NCBI RefSeq assembly: GCF_000001735.4
Contig: NC_003075.7
Location: 993,001-1,057,000 of the forward strand
Origin: Arabidopsis thaliana
Lineage: Eukaryota; Streptophyta; Magnoliopsida; Brassicales; Brassicaceae
Length of the DNA: 64,000 nucleotides
Reading direction: 5' to 3'
Position 1 is the first letter of the stretch; every line of letters starts with the position of its first letter. A model generated the notes under the pieces. That model searched no databases. It was not told the DNA's origin and worked only from the letters and a program-made list of their open reading frames with translations. The translations under genes and the position numbers were made by a program. Of the stretch, positions 39,479 through 49,961 are shown piece by piece.

Positions 39479-41928
39479 ATGCTATCTCTCAAACTCTTCC
39501 TCGTAACACTCTTCTTATCTCTTCAAACACTCTTCATTGCTTCTCAAACTCTTCTTCCTTCAAACTCTTCATCAACCATATGCAAAACAACACCCGATCC
39601 AAAATTCTGCAAATCAGTGTTCCCACAAACATCTCAAGGCGACGTTCGCGAATACGGCCGCTTCTCCCTCCGCAAATCGCTAACGCAATCGCGGAAATTC
39701 ACACGCACCATTGACAGATACCTCAAACGCAACAATGCACTATTATCTCAATCCGCCGTTGGAGCTCTCCAAGACTGCCGTTACCTAGCAAGCCTCACAA
39801 CAGACTATCTCATAACATCGTTCGAGACGGTCAATATCACTACATCATCCAAAACGTTGTCGTTTTCCAAAGCCGACGAAATCCAAACACTTCTCTCCGC
39901 GGCTTTGACTAACGAGCAAACATGTCTTGATGGAATCAACACCGCCGCTTCCTCTTCATGGACTATACGAAACGGTGTCGCATTGCCTCTAATCAACGAC
40001 ACGAAGCTCTTTAGTGTCTCGCTCGCATTATTCACCAAAGGTTGGGTTCCAAAGAAGAAGAAACAAGTAGCCAGTTACTCTTGGGCCCATCCAAAGAACA
40101 CTCACAGTCACACAAAACCATTCCGTCATTTCCGTAACGGAGCTTTACCGTTAAAGATGACGGAACACACACGCGCCGTTTACGAGTCTTTAAGCAGGAG
40201 GAAACTCGCTGACGACGATAATGACGTAAACACGGTGCTTGTAAGCGACATCGTAACGGTGAACCAAAACGGAACGGGGAATTTCACGACCATAACGGAA
40301 GCTGTTAATTCGGCGCCGAATAAAACTGACGGTACCGCCGGTTATTTCGTTATCTACGTGACGTCAGGTGTTTATGAGGAAAACGTAGTGATTGCCAAAA
40401 ACAAAAGATATCTAATGATGATTGGTGACGGAATAAACCGTACGGTGGTTACCGGTAACCGGAATGTCGTCGACGGTTGGACCACTTTCAACTCCGCCAC
40501 TTTTGGTACGTCTATAAGAGATAATTGCTCTATTTTTTTTTACCCATAAAAAAAATAATGCTATTTTTTGCACATGCACAACTTTGGTTTTTAACTATTT
40601 ATTGAGCAATTTAAAATGATTGATTTTCTTAAAAAAAATTGTTTCTAAAATATTGTTTTTTAAAAATTTTCATACAATATTTATTGGTTAGTATTAATGA
40701 ATTATAATTTTCAAAAAAATAGTTAATTATCATTGATTTAGAGTTATAAAAAACTGTAAAATATAAAATATAATATATTTATAATCAATATTTAATACGT
40801 TTTTTTAATACATGTGTTTTTTCTAAAAAAATAATCTTTAGAAAACAGATAGAATAGTATTTTTAAAATAATTCAAGAGTATAATTTGATATAGTTAGAT
40901 AATAATAAACCTTTATTGAAATATGTTCTCCATAATAATAAAATATTAGTCAATCAATTCAAATAATCTAAGTAAAAAATAGTCACCGGCACTTTTGTTA
41001 CGTTGCCGACGACACACATGGCTATGATGAGTTGATGAAATCTTAAAACTAACCACACAAATTATTCAGACTTTATAGACTTTTTTACGTGCGTAGTAGT
41101 TCGGATCATAATTGCACGTTTTTCACTATAGGACAAACTTTATATTACATGTAGTGAATAGATGACAAGACGCATTATTGAATTACTACTACCATTTTTC
41201 TTATAGAAATATTGTGACTTTATTTTTTCTCAGCTGTTACATCGCCGAACTTCGTTGCCGTGAACATGACTTTCCGAAATACCGCTGGACCAGAGAAGCA
41301 CCAGGCCGTAGCTATGAGGAGCAGTGCAGATCTTTCAATCTTCTATAGTTGCAGTTTCGAAGCTTATCAAGACACTTTATACACACATTCACTAAGACAG
41401 TTCTATAGAGAATGTGACATTTATGGAACAGTCGATTTCATATTCGGCAATGCAGCTGTTGTGTTCCAAGACTGTAATCTCTATCCAAGACAACCGATGC
41501 AGAACCAGTTCAACGCTATTACAGCTCAAGGTCGTACTGATCCGAATCAAAACACGGGAATTTCGATTCACAATTGTACGATTAAACCGGCAGATGATTT
41601 GGTTTCGAGTAACTATACGGTTAAAACGTATTTGGGACGACCATGGAAGGAGTATTCACGTACGGTTTTTATGCAATCGTACATAGACGAGGTTGTTGAA
41701 CCGGTTGGTTGGAGAGAATGGAACGGAGATTTCGCATTGAGTACGTTGTACTATGCTGAGTATAACAATACCGGTTCCGGTTCAAGTACTACAGATCGAG
41801 TGGTTTGGCCCGGTTATCATGTGATTAATTCTACGGATGCGAATAATTTCACAGTCGAGAATTTCTTGTTAGGAGATGGTTGGATGGTTCAGAGTGGTGT
41901 ACCTTATATTAGTGGTTTACTTTCGTAA
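39479..41928 (+). CDS. PME41: pectin methylesterase with PMEI-type pro-region
   Basis: Two exons, 39479-40505 and 41234-41928; 573 aa. The start is the ATG before a clear signal peptide (L-K-L-F-L-V-T-L-F-L-S-L, residues about 4-22); an in-frame upstream ATG at 39386 lies next to the TATA sites and would precede the signal. The PMEI pro-region has the full cysteine set, including the N-terminal C35/C44 hairpin (I-C-K-T-T-P-D-P-K-F-C) and T-C-L-D-G. R-R-K-L at about 240-243 is a subtilase-type processing motif between pro-region and enzyme. The PME domain shows G-V-Y-E-E, Q-A-V-A-M-R, Q-D-T-L-Y, D-F-I-F-G-N and L-G-R-P-W. It has one intron where PME39/40 have two, so it belongs to a different branch. 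From memory it is At4g02330 (ATPMEPCRB), described as cold/brassinosteroid responsive. Confidence 0.95.
40590..40905. repeat. AT-rich MITE-like repeat in the PME41 intron
   Basis: Shares phrase order with 54290-54610: (t)tttaaaaattttcat..aatatttattggttagtatt.atgaatta, then tagagttataaaaaactgtaaa, then ataatatatttataatcaatattta and a gtgttttttctaaaaaaat block. The two are members of one dispersed, non-coding repeat family. Confidence 0.5.
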
Positions 41929-42721
41929 TTTCTTGTATCTGATTATTTGTTTTAGCTATTATTATGGGTAAATTTTGGTCTTAATTTTGGTCCATTGTTG
42001 TAATTTGGAACATTCTTTAATAAAATAAAGATCTAATAAATTTTATTTACACTAATTAATATTTATGGTCATTATTTTATAGAGAAATTCTTACAAATAG
42101 CACTAAAACAACTTTATGACAATAATAGCACACAATCCATAAACTTCCAAAAATAACACTATTTGACTTACTATAAAGTTTTTGTTCTAAAGTATTACTA
42201 ATTTATTTTTTCAATAATACCACAATTTTTATATAAAATCTATTCAACCAAAATAAATTTGAAATAAATTTAAAATATAAAATTTGGATATTCTATTTCT
42301 AATTTAGGGTATATATTTCAACCATTTAAAAGAAATTTTGATTCATTTGAATATTAGTTTATGGTATTATATTTGGTTTCTAATTTTCAATTTAGGGTAT
42401 ATATTTTTACTATTTTTCTAAAAAATTGACTCAATTTAATATTAAATTAGTGTTTGCTCTTAATTTTATTTTCTATTTTATATTTTCATTAAATTTAATT
42501 AAAGTTTATAGTGTTAGTTTGTGAAATTTTAAAAATATTGTGTTGATTTTGGAAGAAAACCTTTTTGGTGCTATATTTGTCAATAGCTCTATTTTATATT
42601 AGTCATAAAAAATAAAATAAAAATATCTCAAATATTTTGACTCCAAAAATATTAAATTAATGACATTTCTTTGTTCATTCACACCTGAGAGTAAAGAAGT
42701 GAGAAGGAGAAGAAAGAAGCA
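41929..42721. other. intergenic region with a degenerate TIR element, then epoxide hydrolase leader
   Basis: After the PME41 3' UTR, a very AT-rich block at about 42087-42592 has loosely inverted ends (caaatagcactaaaac on the left; ggtgctatatttgtc on the right) and looks like an old MITE. Repeated phrases aatttagggtatatattt occur at about 42302 and 42402. A purine-rich leader precedes the ATG at 42722. Confidence 0.4.
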
Positions 42722-44403
42722 ATGGAGAAGATAGAGCACACGACGATATCTACCAATGGTATTAACATGCATGTGGCTTCGATTGGTTCAGGTCCAGTGA
42801 TCCTATTCGTCCATGGCTTTCCCGATCTCTGGTACTCATGGCGTCACCAGCTTGTCTCTTTCGCTGCCTTAGGTTACCGCGCAATCGCTCCAGATCTTCG
42901 AGGATACGGCGATTCCGATGCGCCGCCGTCTCGTGAATCTTACACCATCCTTCATATCGTCGGAGACCTCGTCGGATTACTGGATTCGCTCGGTGTTGAT
43001 CGGGTTTTCCTCGTCGGTCACGATTGGGGAGCAATTGTTGCGTGGTGGCTTTGTATGATCAGGCCTGATCGAGTCAACGCGTTGGTCAACACTAGCGTTG
43101 TGTTTAATCCGAGGAATCCTTCTGTGAAACCTGTTGATGCGTTTAGGGCTTTGTTCGGCGATGATTACTACATTTGCAGGTTTCAGGTAATACTTTAAAC
43201 TCATGAACACTTAATTGAAATGAAAATTAGGGTTTGGTGAAGTTCTCAGTGGTTGAAATCAAAGACATACTTAGGGTTTATTGATGATTACTGTTCATGA
43301 TTTGATCACGTTAATGATAGATTGGTTGATTATGAACAAGAGTTGTGGCAAATTGCTTTATAGCCAATGCTTCTTTGGTGTTTAGTTATGAGATCAAGTT
43401 ATTGAACCGATTTGAGATAGATGTATATTTAGGCGATTGCTTTTTGCCATGCCTTGATACTGCTTCAAGAAAGTTGAGCTTTTTATGTGTAAATGTATAC
43501 ACAATGAGAAATTTCTTAGCCACTATTAGTTTCTGTTTGTGTCTATAGAAACAGAGACCAGCCACCTACCTATACATAGCTGAACTTAGCTCAGGCTCTG
43601 ACTCTGATAATGCAAGTTGCTATTGATGATTAGAAAAAGGCAATTAGTGCTTACTTTAATATAGTGCAGTCAAAGTCAAAGTCATTTACTTTATTTGAGT
43701 TACTTGCTTTAAGTAAATGTAGTTGGATCAGTCTTGTGGTCTTCAATTGCTTAAGTTGGTCCTACTAAAGATTTTGAGTTTCTTTTTTCTCAGGAGCCTG
43801 GAGAGATCGAAGAGGACTTTGCTCAAGTTGATACAAAAAAGTTAATAACCAGATTTTTCACTTCGCGTAACCCACGTCCACCTTGCATTCCAAAGTCAGT
43901 TGGTTTCAGAGGTTTACCTGATCCACCTTCTTTGCCCGCTTGGCTCACCGAACAAGATGTCAGGTTCTACGGAGACAAGTTTAGCCAAAAAGGCTTCACC
44001 GGTGGGCTAAACTACTATCGCGCCCTGAACCTGTAAGTCTTATGAATTCTAGCCACCTATTCTACATCATACAATCATCTTTTCATGGTTAATCTTGGAC
44101 TTGAATCAATCTGGTCTTATCCTAACCTGCAGAAGCTGGGAACTAACAGCTCCATGGACCGGTCTACAAATCAAAGTCCCTGTGAAATTCATAGTGGGTG
44201 ATCTAGACATAACATACAATATCCCCGGAACAAAGGAATACATACATGAAGGTGGTTTGAAGAAGCACGTACCTTTTCTACAAGAAGTGGTGGTAATGGA
44301 AGGTGTAGGTCACTTCCTCCATCAAGAGAAGCCTGACGAGGTCACTGACCATATCTATGGCTTCTTCAAGAAATTCAGAACCCGCGAAACCGCATCCTTG
44401 TAG
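42722..44403 (+). CDS. soluble epoxide hydrolase, alpha/beta-hydrolase family
   Basis: Exons 42722-43186, 43794-44032 and 44133-44403; 324 aa. The enzyme adds water to epoxides, in plants probably fatty-acid epoxides such as cutin monomers or stress lipids. Motifs: the oxyanion H-G-F-P at residues 31-34, the R-G-Y-G-D-S-D loop, the nucleophile elbow V-G-H-D-W-G with Asp101, the acid in V-G-D-L-D-I-T, and the catalytic base His in G-V-G-H-F-L-H-Q-E near the C terminus. Cap-domain tyrosines that polarise the epoxide are plausibly in the Y-Y-I-C and N-Y-Y-R-A segments. No signal peptide is seen and the ending is not a canonical peroxisomal tripeptide, so it is probably cytosolic. At4g02340 by synteny. 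The neighbouring genes show no functional tie to it. Confidence 0.94.
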
Positions 44404-45156
44404 TAGTTCTCCGTCTGCACAATGTCAAATTCAAGGTTGATTAAGCTTGATCAGGGTTACTTACTGTCTTAGAGCCCTACTATGTAATGTTTTCAAGGAT
44501 GCTATCTGTGTATTGTGCTTGTTTAATAATTTAGCAAAATATAATAATAGAACAAATAATTTCTCAAATGTTGGCCATCTCCAGTTCAATATATCCTTAA
44601 ACTTTTCTTATGTCCAAATTAATTTTCAAAATGTTGAATTCCTATGGTTTCTAGAAAACTTCAATTAAGCATAGATGATTTTTTTTAGGTGAAATTAATA
44701 TCAAAAAACTGAAATATATGTACAATTTTATCAAAAATTATAAATCTACTAAGGACATTTATACCTACCAACTGAATAAATTCAATAAAATATATAATAC
44801 CAATGTTTTTTTTTTGTCAACAGAATTGGTGTATTAATTTTTTGGCAGTGGATATTTTCAACAAAATCTAAAGCGCGTTCGACCACGCGCCTGTGACGCG
44901 TAAAACTCAGTTTGACAAATATTCACAATTAATTGAAGACGCCAGTCAGAAGAAAAAACCACTACGCAGCTTGAAAAGACAAACACACCCTCGTCTTCTT
45001 CCGTCGCACCGCTTCTACAGCAATGTCATTTTAGTCAAACCCCAAAATTCGAGCTCCCTTTGAAGAAAAAACCACCAAATCAGTTTCGTTGTCCCAAATC
45101 CAAAATTCCTCCTTCTTCTTCGCTGTAACGCTTTATACCTAATCGGAGATAAAACA
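44404..45156. other. short intergenic region and SEC15B leader
   Basis: The epoxide hydrolase 3' UTR is followed by AT-rich spacer. From about 44880 on the sequence becomes GC-richer, with acgcgcctgtgacgcg at about 44885-44900 (CGCG-type elements); this is likely the SEC15B promoter and leader. No gene is seen. Confidence 0.4.
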
Positions 45157-47571
45157 ATGCAATCGTCGAAAGGACGGCGGAAAGTTGGCTCCACAACCGC
45201 CGGAGCCGGTATAGATTCGGCGGAGAAGCTCGACGAGCTCTTGATATCGTCTGCCATTTGTAACGGTGAAGATTTAGGACCATTTGTTCGGAAAACTTTC
45301 GGTACAGGGAAACCAGAGACTCTTCTTCACCATCTCAAGTTTTTCGCACGATCTAAGGAATCAGAGATCGAAGAGGTATGTAAAGCTCACTATCAAGACT
45401 TTATCCACGCCGTAGACGATCTTAAATCGCTTCTCTCAGATGTTGAATCGCTTAAATCTGCGCTTTCCGATTCAAACTCTAAACTCCAATCTGTTGCGGC
45501 GCCGCTTCTTTCGTCTCTCGATTCGCTTGTTGAGGCTCAGACTGTGTCTAAGAACGTCGATCTGGCGATTGGAGCGGTGACTCATTGTGTTCGTGTTATG
45601 GAACTTGTCTCTCGAGCTAATCAGCATCTTCAGAGCGGTAATTTCTACATGGCGTTGAAATGTGTGGACTCGATTGAGAGTGATTTCATGGAGAAAACTC
45701 CTTCGTCAACGCTGAAACGGATGCTTGAGAATAGGATTCCGGCGATTCGATCTTATGTGGAGAGGAAAGTGAATAAGGAGTTTGGAGATTGGTTGGTTGA
45801 GATCCGTGTGGTGAGTCGGAATTTAGGTCAGTTGGCTATTGGTGAAGCTTCCGCGGCTCGTCAGCGAGAGGAGGAGCTCAGGATCAAGCAGAGACAAGCG
45901 GAGGAGCAGAGTAGACTTAGTCTACGCGATTGCGTTTATGCGCTAAACGAAGAAGAGGATGATGAATTTGGTTCTGGCCATGAAGGCAGCGATGGTGGTA
46001 GTTCCGGAGGTGGATTGCTAGGTTTTGATTTGACACCACTTTATAGAGCTTATCACATTCATCAGACACTATCTCTTGGGGATACTTTTAAGCAGTACTA
46101 TTATAACAATAGGGATCTTCAGCTTACCTCTGACTTCCAGGTATCTACTATGACTCCGTTTCTCGAGTCACATCAGACGTTTTTCGCACAGATTGCTGGG
46201 TTTTTCATAGTAGAGGATAGAGTTTTAAGGACTGGAGGAGGGTTGATTTCGAAGCTGGAAGTGGAGACTTTGTGGGATACTGCTGTTACTAAGATGTGTG
46301 CTGTGTTGGAGGATCAGTTCTCTAGAATGCAGACGGCTAATCATCTCTTACTGATTAAGGATTATGTGAGCTTGTTGGGGGTGAGTCTACGCAGGTATGG
46401 CTATGCTGTTGATTCCCTTCTCGAAGTATTAAGCAAGCACAGGGACAAGTATCATGAGTTGTTACTATCTGATTGCCGTAAACAGATCACAGAAGCTTTA
46501 TCAGCAGATAAGTTTGAGCAGATGTTGATGAAGAAAGAATATGAGTATTCCATGAATGTGCTCTCTTTCCAGTTACAAACATCAGAAATAGTACCGGCAT
46601 TCCCTTTCATTGCTCCATTTTCGACCACCGTCCCAGATTGTTGCCGGATTGTGAGGTCTTTTATCGAGGATTCGGTTAGTTTCATGTCTCACGGAGGTCA
46701 GCTTGATTTCTATGATGTAGTGAAGAAGTATCTGGATAGGCTTCTAGGCGAGGTTCTCGATGAGGCTCTGTTGAAGCTGATTAGCACGTCGGTTCATGGA
46801 GTTTCTCAGGCAATGCAAGTTGCAGCAAACATGGCCGTATTTGAACGAGCTTGCGATTTCTTCTTCCGTCACGCTGCACATCTTTCAGGAGTTCCTTTGA
46901 GAATGGCGGAGAGAGGTAGGAGGCATTTCCCATTGACGAAATCTCAAAACACTGCAGAAGATACACTCTCAGGAATGCTTAAGAAGAAGATAGATGGTTT
47001 CATGACATTACTCGAGAATGTCAATTGGACAAGCGACGATATACCACAAGGTGGGAATGAGTACATGAACGAAGTGTTGATCTACTTGGAAACTTTGGTT
47101 TCCACCGCACAACAGATCTTACCCGCTAAAGTCTTGAAAAGGGTTTTGCGTGATGTCCTTGCTCACATTTCTGAGAAAATCGTTGGAACGTTATGCGGGG
47201 ATCTAGTAAAAAGATTGAGCATGGCTGCAATCAAAGGACTTGATGTGGATATTCAGTTGTTGGACTCGTTTACAGAGAACCTAACTCCATTGCTCACGGA
47301 TAAAGAAGCAAGAGAGATGAAAAAAGCGTTTGTCGAGATAAGACAGATGATCAATTTACTTCTGAGTAGTCATCCTGAGAATTTTGTAAACCCGGTGATC
47401 AGAGAAAGAAGCTACAATGCTTTGGATTACCGGAAAGTAGCCACGGTTTCAGAGAAATTCAGAGATCCATCAGATAGTATTTTCGGGACTTTTGGAACAA
47501 GAGGGTCGAGGCAAAACCCGAAGAACAAATCTTTAGATGCGTTGATAAAGAGATTGAAAGATGTGAGCTGA
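45157..47571 (+). CDS. SEC15B: exocyst complex subunit Sec15
   Basis: One uninterrupted frame of 804 aa with no intron, unlike most of its neighbours. Sec15 is part of the octameric exocyst that tethers secretory vesicles at the plasma membrane and in other organisms is the contact point for Rab GTPases. The N-terminal part (about 75-130) is a predicted coiled coil (H-A-V-D-D-L-K-S-L-L-S-D-V-E-S-L), followed by the G-N-F-Y-M-A-L-K helical region. An acidic/Gly-Ser linker (E-E-E-D-D-E-F-G ... G-G-S-S-G-G-G, residues about 268-290) separates it from the Sec15 family domain, which contains V-S-L-L-G-V-S-L-R-R-Y-G-Y and the D-F-Y-D-V-V-K-K-Y-L segment. The start is the first ATG, MQSSKGRRKVG. At4g02350 by synteny. 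A cell-wall role, delivering pectin and enzymes, is inference from family knowledge. Confidence 0.95.
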   Translation: MQSSKGRRKVGSTTAGAGIDSAEKLDELLISSAICNGEDLGPFVRKTFGTGKPETLLHHLKFFARSKESEIEEVCKAHYQDFIHAVDDLKSLLSDVESLKSALSDSNSKLQSVAAPLLSSLDSLVEAQTVSKNVDLAIGAVTHCVRVMELVSRANQHLQSGNFYMALKCVDSIESDFMEKTPSSTLKRMLENRIPAIRSYVERKVNKEFGDWLVEIRVVSRNLGQLAIGEASAARQREEELRIKQRQAEEQSRLSLRDCVYALNEEEDDEFGSGHEGSDGGSSGGGLLGFDLTPLYRAYHIHQTLSLGDTFKQYYYNNRDLQLTSDFQVSTMTPFLESHQTFFAQIAGFFIVEDRVLRTGGGLISKLEVETLWDTAVTKMCAVLEDQFSRMQTANHLLLIKDYVSLLGVSLRRYGYAVDSLLEVLSKHRDKYHELLLSDCRKQITEALSADKFEQMLMKKEYEYSMNVLSFQLQTSEIVPAFPFIAPFSTTVPDCCRIVRSFIEDSVSFMSHGGQLDFYDVVKKYLDRLLGEVLDEALLKLISTSVHGVSQAMQVAANMAVFERACDFFFRHAAHLSGVPLRMAERGRRHFPLTKSQNTAEDTLSGMLKKKIDGFMTLLENVNWTSDDIPQGGNEYMNEVLIYLETLVSTAQQILPAKVLKRVLRDVLAHISEKIVGTLCGDLVKRLSMAAIKGLDVDIQLLDSFTENLTPLLTDKEAREMKKAFVEIRQMINLLLSSHPENFVNPVIRERSYNALDYRKVATVSEKFRDPSDSIFGTFGTRGSRQNPKNKSLDALIKRLKDVS

Positions 47572-48178
47572 TGATGGATCCCAGCACAAACCCAAAACGT
47601 AAGTACGATCCCGTCCTTTGTGTTAATTATATGATTGCTTTGTATTTCATTGTTGATGATTCGTTGGTCTCTCAAAAAGAAAGGCAAAAAAAAAAACACT
47701 AAAACTGATTTCACCCCAATATTGTTTTTTTTTTTTTTTCTTCTTCCATTAATAGCATTTTCGTTAATGAGTTCAATAGTTTGATTTTGAATTGCAAAGT
47801 TCATGTCACTGCAGCCTTTCACTATGCCGTAGCTTTTTACCGCATTAAGTCATCAATCGGATCCTTAGTACGGTTTTAGTTACGATCATGAAATAGTAAA
47901 ATCAGTCCAGTGGAATGCAAACTTGGCTGAGTTTCTTTATTTCAATCAAGGTTGGTTTGGTTACCACGTGATCGTCGTTTTTCCCTATTAACACGTGTGC
48001 TCTCTCTGTCAATCAAATCGTCACCGTACATCTAATTTGCATGGTCTCTTCATCAGACAGTCCAGAACACACAAACACCTAACAACTGTTTTCGTCTTCT
48101 GTACTTAATGAGACACTTCAAAGCTTATGCTAAATTAGACACGAATCATAAGAGCAAAACTTAAAGAAGTAAAGAACC
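47572..48178. other. spacer between SEC15B and the first DUF538 gene
   Basis: SEC15B 3' UTR with a T17 run near 47724, then a promoter with G-box-like CACGTG-type sequences (ccacgtgatcg at about 47965 and acacgtgtgc at about 47991). No gene is seen. Confidence 0.4.
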
Positions 48179-48643
48179 ATGTCGCTAGACGCGAATACTT
48201 GTTCTATCGTCTTCTTTCTATTCTTCACTGTCTCTTTCGCCGTCTCCGGCCAAAAGCCAACCGCTTACGACGCCGTCAAACTCTATAACTTACCACCAGG
48301 AATCCTCCCAAAAGGAGTGGTTGACTATGAGCTTAACCCAAAAACAGGCAACTTCAAAGTCTACTTCAATGACACGTGTGAATTCACCATCCAATCCTAC
48401 CAGCTCAAGTACAAATCAACTATCTCCGGCGTTATATCACCCGGTCATGTCAAGAATCTGAAAGGAGTTAGTGTTAAGGTTCTTTTCTTCTGGGTTAATA
48501 TTGCTGAAGTGTCTCTTGACGGCGCCGATCTCGACTTCTCCGTCGGAATCGCGTCGGCGAGTTTTCCGGCTGCTAATTTTGAAGAGAGTCCTCAGTGTGG
48601 TTGTGGGTTTGATTGTAATAATGGGCTTTTATTTTCTTCTTGA
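48179..48643 (+). CDS. DUF538 family secreted protein
   Basis: Single exon, 154 aa. It starts with a hydrophobic signal peptide (C-S-I-V-F-F-L-F-F-T-V-S-F-A-V-S-G, residues about 8-24). The DUF538 fold follows: L-P-P-G-I-L-P-K-G-V-V, an F-K-V-Y-F-N-D-T-C segment, Y-K-S-T-I-S-G, V-K-V-L-F-F-W-V-N-I, and the C-terminal E-S-P-Q-C-G-C-G-F-D-C. The family is plant-specific; its biochemical role is unsettled. The promoter has G-box-like sites, so stress or ABA response is possible but inferred. It is the first of a tandem pair with the gene at 49458. At4g02360 by position. Confidence 0.92.
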   Translation: MSLDANTCSIVFFLFFTVSFAVSGQKPTAYDAVKLYNLPPGILPKGVVDYELNPKTGNFKVYFNDTCEFTIQSYQLKYKSTISGVISPGHVKNLKGVSVKVLFFWVNIAEVSLDGADLDFSVGIASASFPAANFEESPQCGCGFDCNNGLLFSS

Positions 48644-49457
48644 ATCTGTTGGGCCTTGTGTTGTACTGAATAAAAAATGCCCTTCTCTTATGATTGGCTT
48701 ATGAGTATTGATTAGTTAATTAATAAATTGATTAATGTATGTGTATGATTAGTTCCTACCGAAAAAGCCCTTCTCTTTCATGTCAATTTGAGCTTTCCGA
48801 GACCGAGACTATTTAACCATTTTTGACTTTCTATTTAACATTAGAATTTTTTTGAAGTTTTTACACCAAAATAAATAAATTTAAGCGACCATAAAAACAA
48901 GAAAACTGGTCAAGTTAATTTATCTTCTTTTTTCATGGAGCAAAAGATTAATGTTTATACAATTTTTTATAAAAATAAGAGTTCGAATGGTGACTGTATT
49001 TTGCCGTGTAGGAAGAGAAGTACTGTACAGTTCAAATAATAACGAAAATATATATATATATATATATATAAAGATTTTAATACTGTTACAATACTGTTGC
49101 GGTGCAATTTTGAGTATGGTCTATATCATTATTCATAGTCTAAATTATATACAATTTTTTTTTGTCTTTTTGTTAACAAATGTCTTGATAAAATTTAATT
49201 CATGATTATCTAAGAGAACTTTTCCCAAAAATTTGTCTTATCACTACAACCTGACTGCCTGTAGAAACTAACCACGTGTCCAGTTGTCTACCTAAAACGG
49301 CGTAGTTTATATCTAACAAAAGATATTTTCAACGACCACCATTATTACAAAAAGTCTACGACGGCAAAACGAAAATCCACAGGCGGAGAAATCAAAAAAC
49401 CAAAAATCCAATCTTTGGATTCTTACTTCTACGATTTGTGTGTTTCCTCAAACCCAA
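48644..49457. other. spacer between the two DUF538 genes
   Basis: No gene seen. An (AT)n run lies at about 49049-49070, and a G-box-like ccacgtgtcc at about 49272, upstream of the second DUF538 gene. Confidence 0.4.
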
Positions 49458-49961
49458 ATGTCTCGTCTCCCGATTTTAATCGCTTCGTGTCTCTTCCTCT
49501 CTTCACTCACCGCCGCCGTCGTCACCGCCGCCGAATCCGATACTCCGACGGCTTATTCACTCCTCCAAAGCTACAACTTCCCCGTCGGAATCCTTCCAAA
49601 AGGAGTCGTAGCTTATGATTTAGACACAACAACAGGCAAATTCCATGCGTATTTCAACGATTCATGTAGCTTCAATCTTGTTGGTTCTTACCAATTGAAT
49701 TACAAATCAACAATCAGTGGTTACATCTCCGAGAACAAGCTCAAGAAATTGACTGGTGTTAAAGTCAAAGTTTTGTTCTTGTGGCTTAACATCGTCGAGG
49801 TTATTAGAAACGGTGACGAGATGGAGTTTTCCGTTGGGATCACATCGGCGAATTTCGCGATCCAAGAGTTTTTGGAATCGCCTCAGTGTGGTTGTGGCTT
49901 TGAGTGCAAGGATTCGAAATTGGACATGATTGAGAGAATCCCTTTTCTTTCTTCGTCTTGA
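49458..49961 (+). CDS. DUF538 family secreted protein
   Basis: Single exon, 167 aa from the ATG at 49458 (MSRLPILIASCLFLSS). A longer upstream reading would need a GTG. The signal peptide is residues about 1-25. The DUF538 core matches the neighbour: F-P-V-G-I-L-P-K-G-V-V, F-H-A-Y-F-N-D-S-C, N-Y-K-S-T-I-S-G, V-K-V-L-F-L-W-L-N-I and E-S-P-Q-C-G-C-G-F-E-C. A C-terminal extension of about 16 residues (D-S-K-L-D-M-I-E-R) is absent from the first copy. The pair arose by tandem duplication. At4g02370 by position. Function unknown. Confidence 0.93.
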   Translation: MSRLPILIASCLFLSSLTAAVVTAAESDTPTAYSLLQSYNFPVGILPKGVVAYDLDTTTGKFHAYFNDSCSFNLVGSYQLNYKSTISGYISENKLKKLTGVKVKVLFLWLNIVEVIRNGDEMEFSVGITSANFAIQEFLESPQCGCGFECKDSKLDMIERIPFLSSS

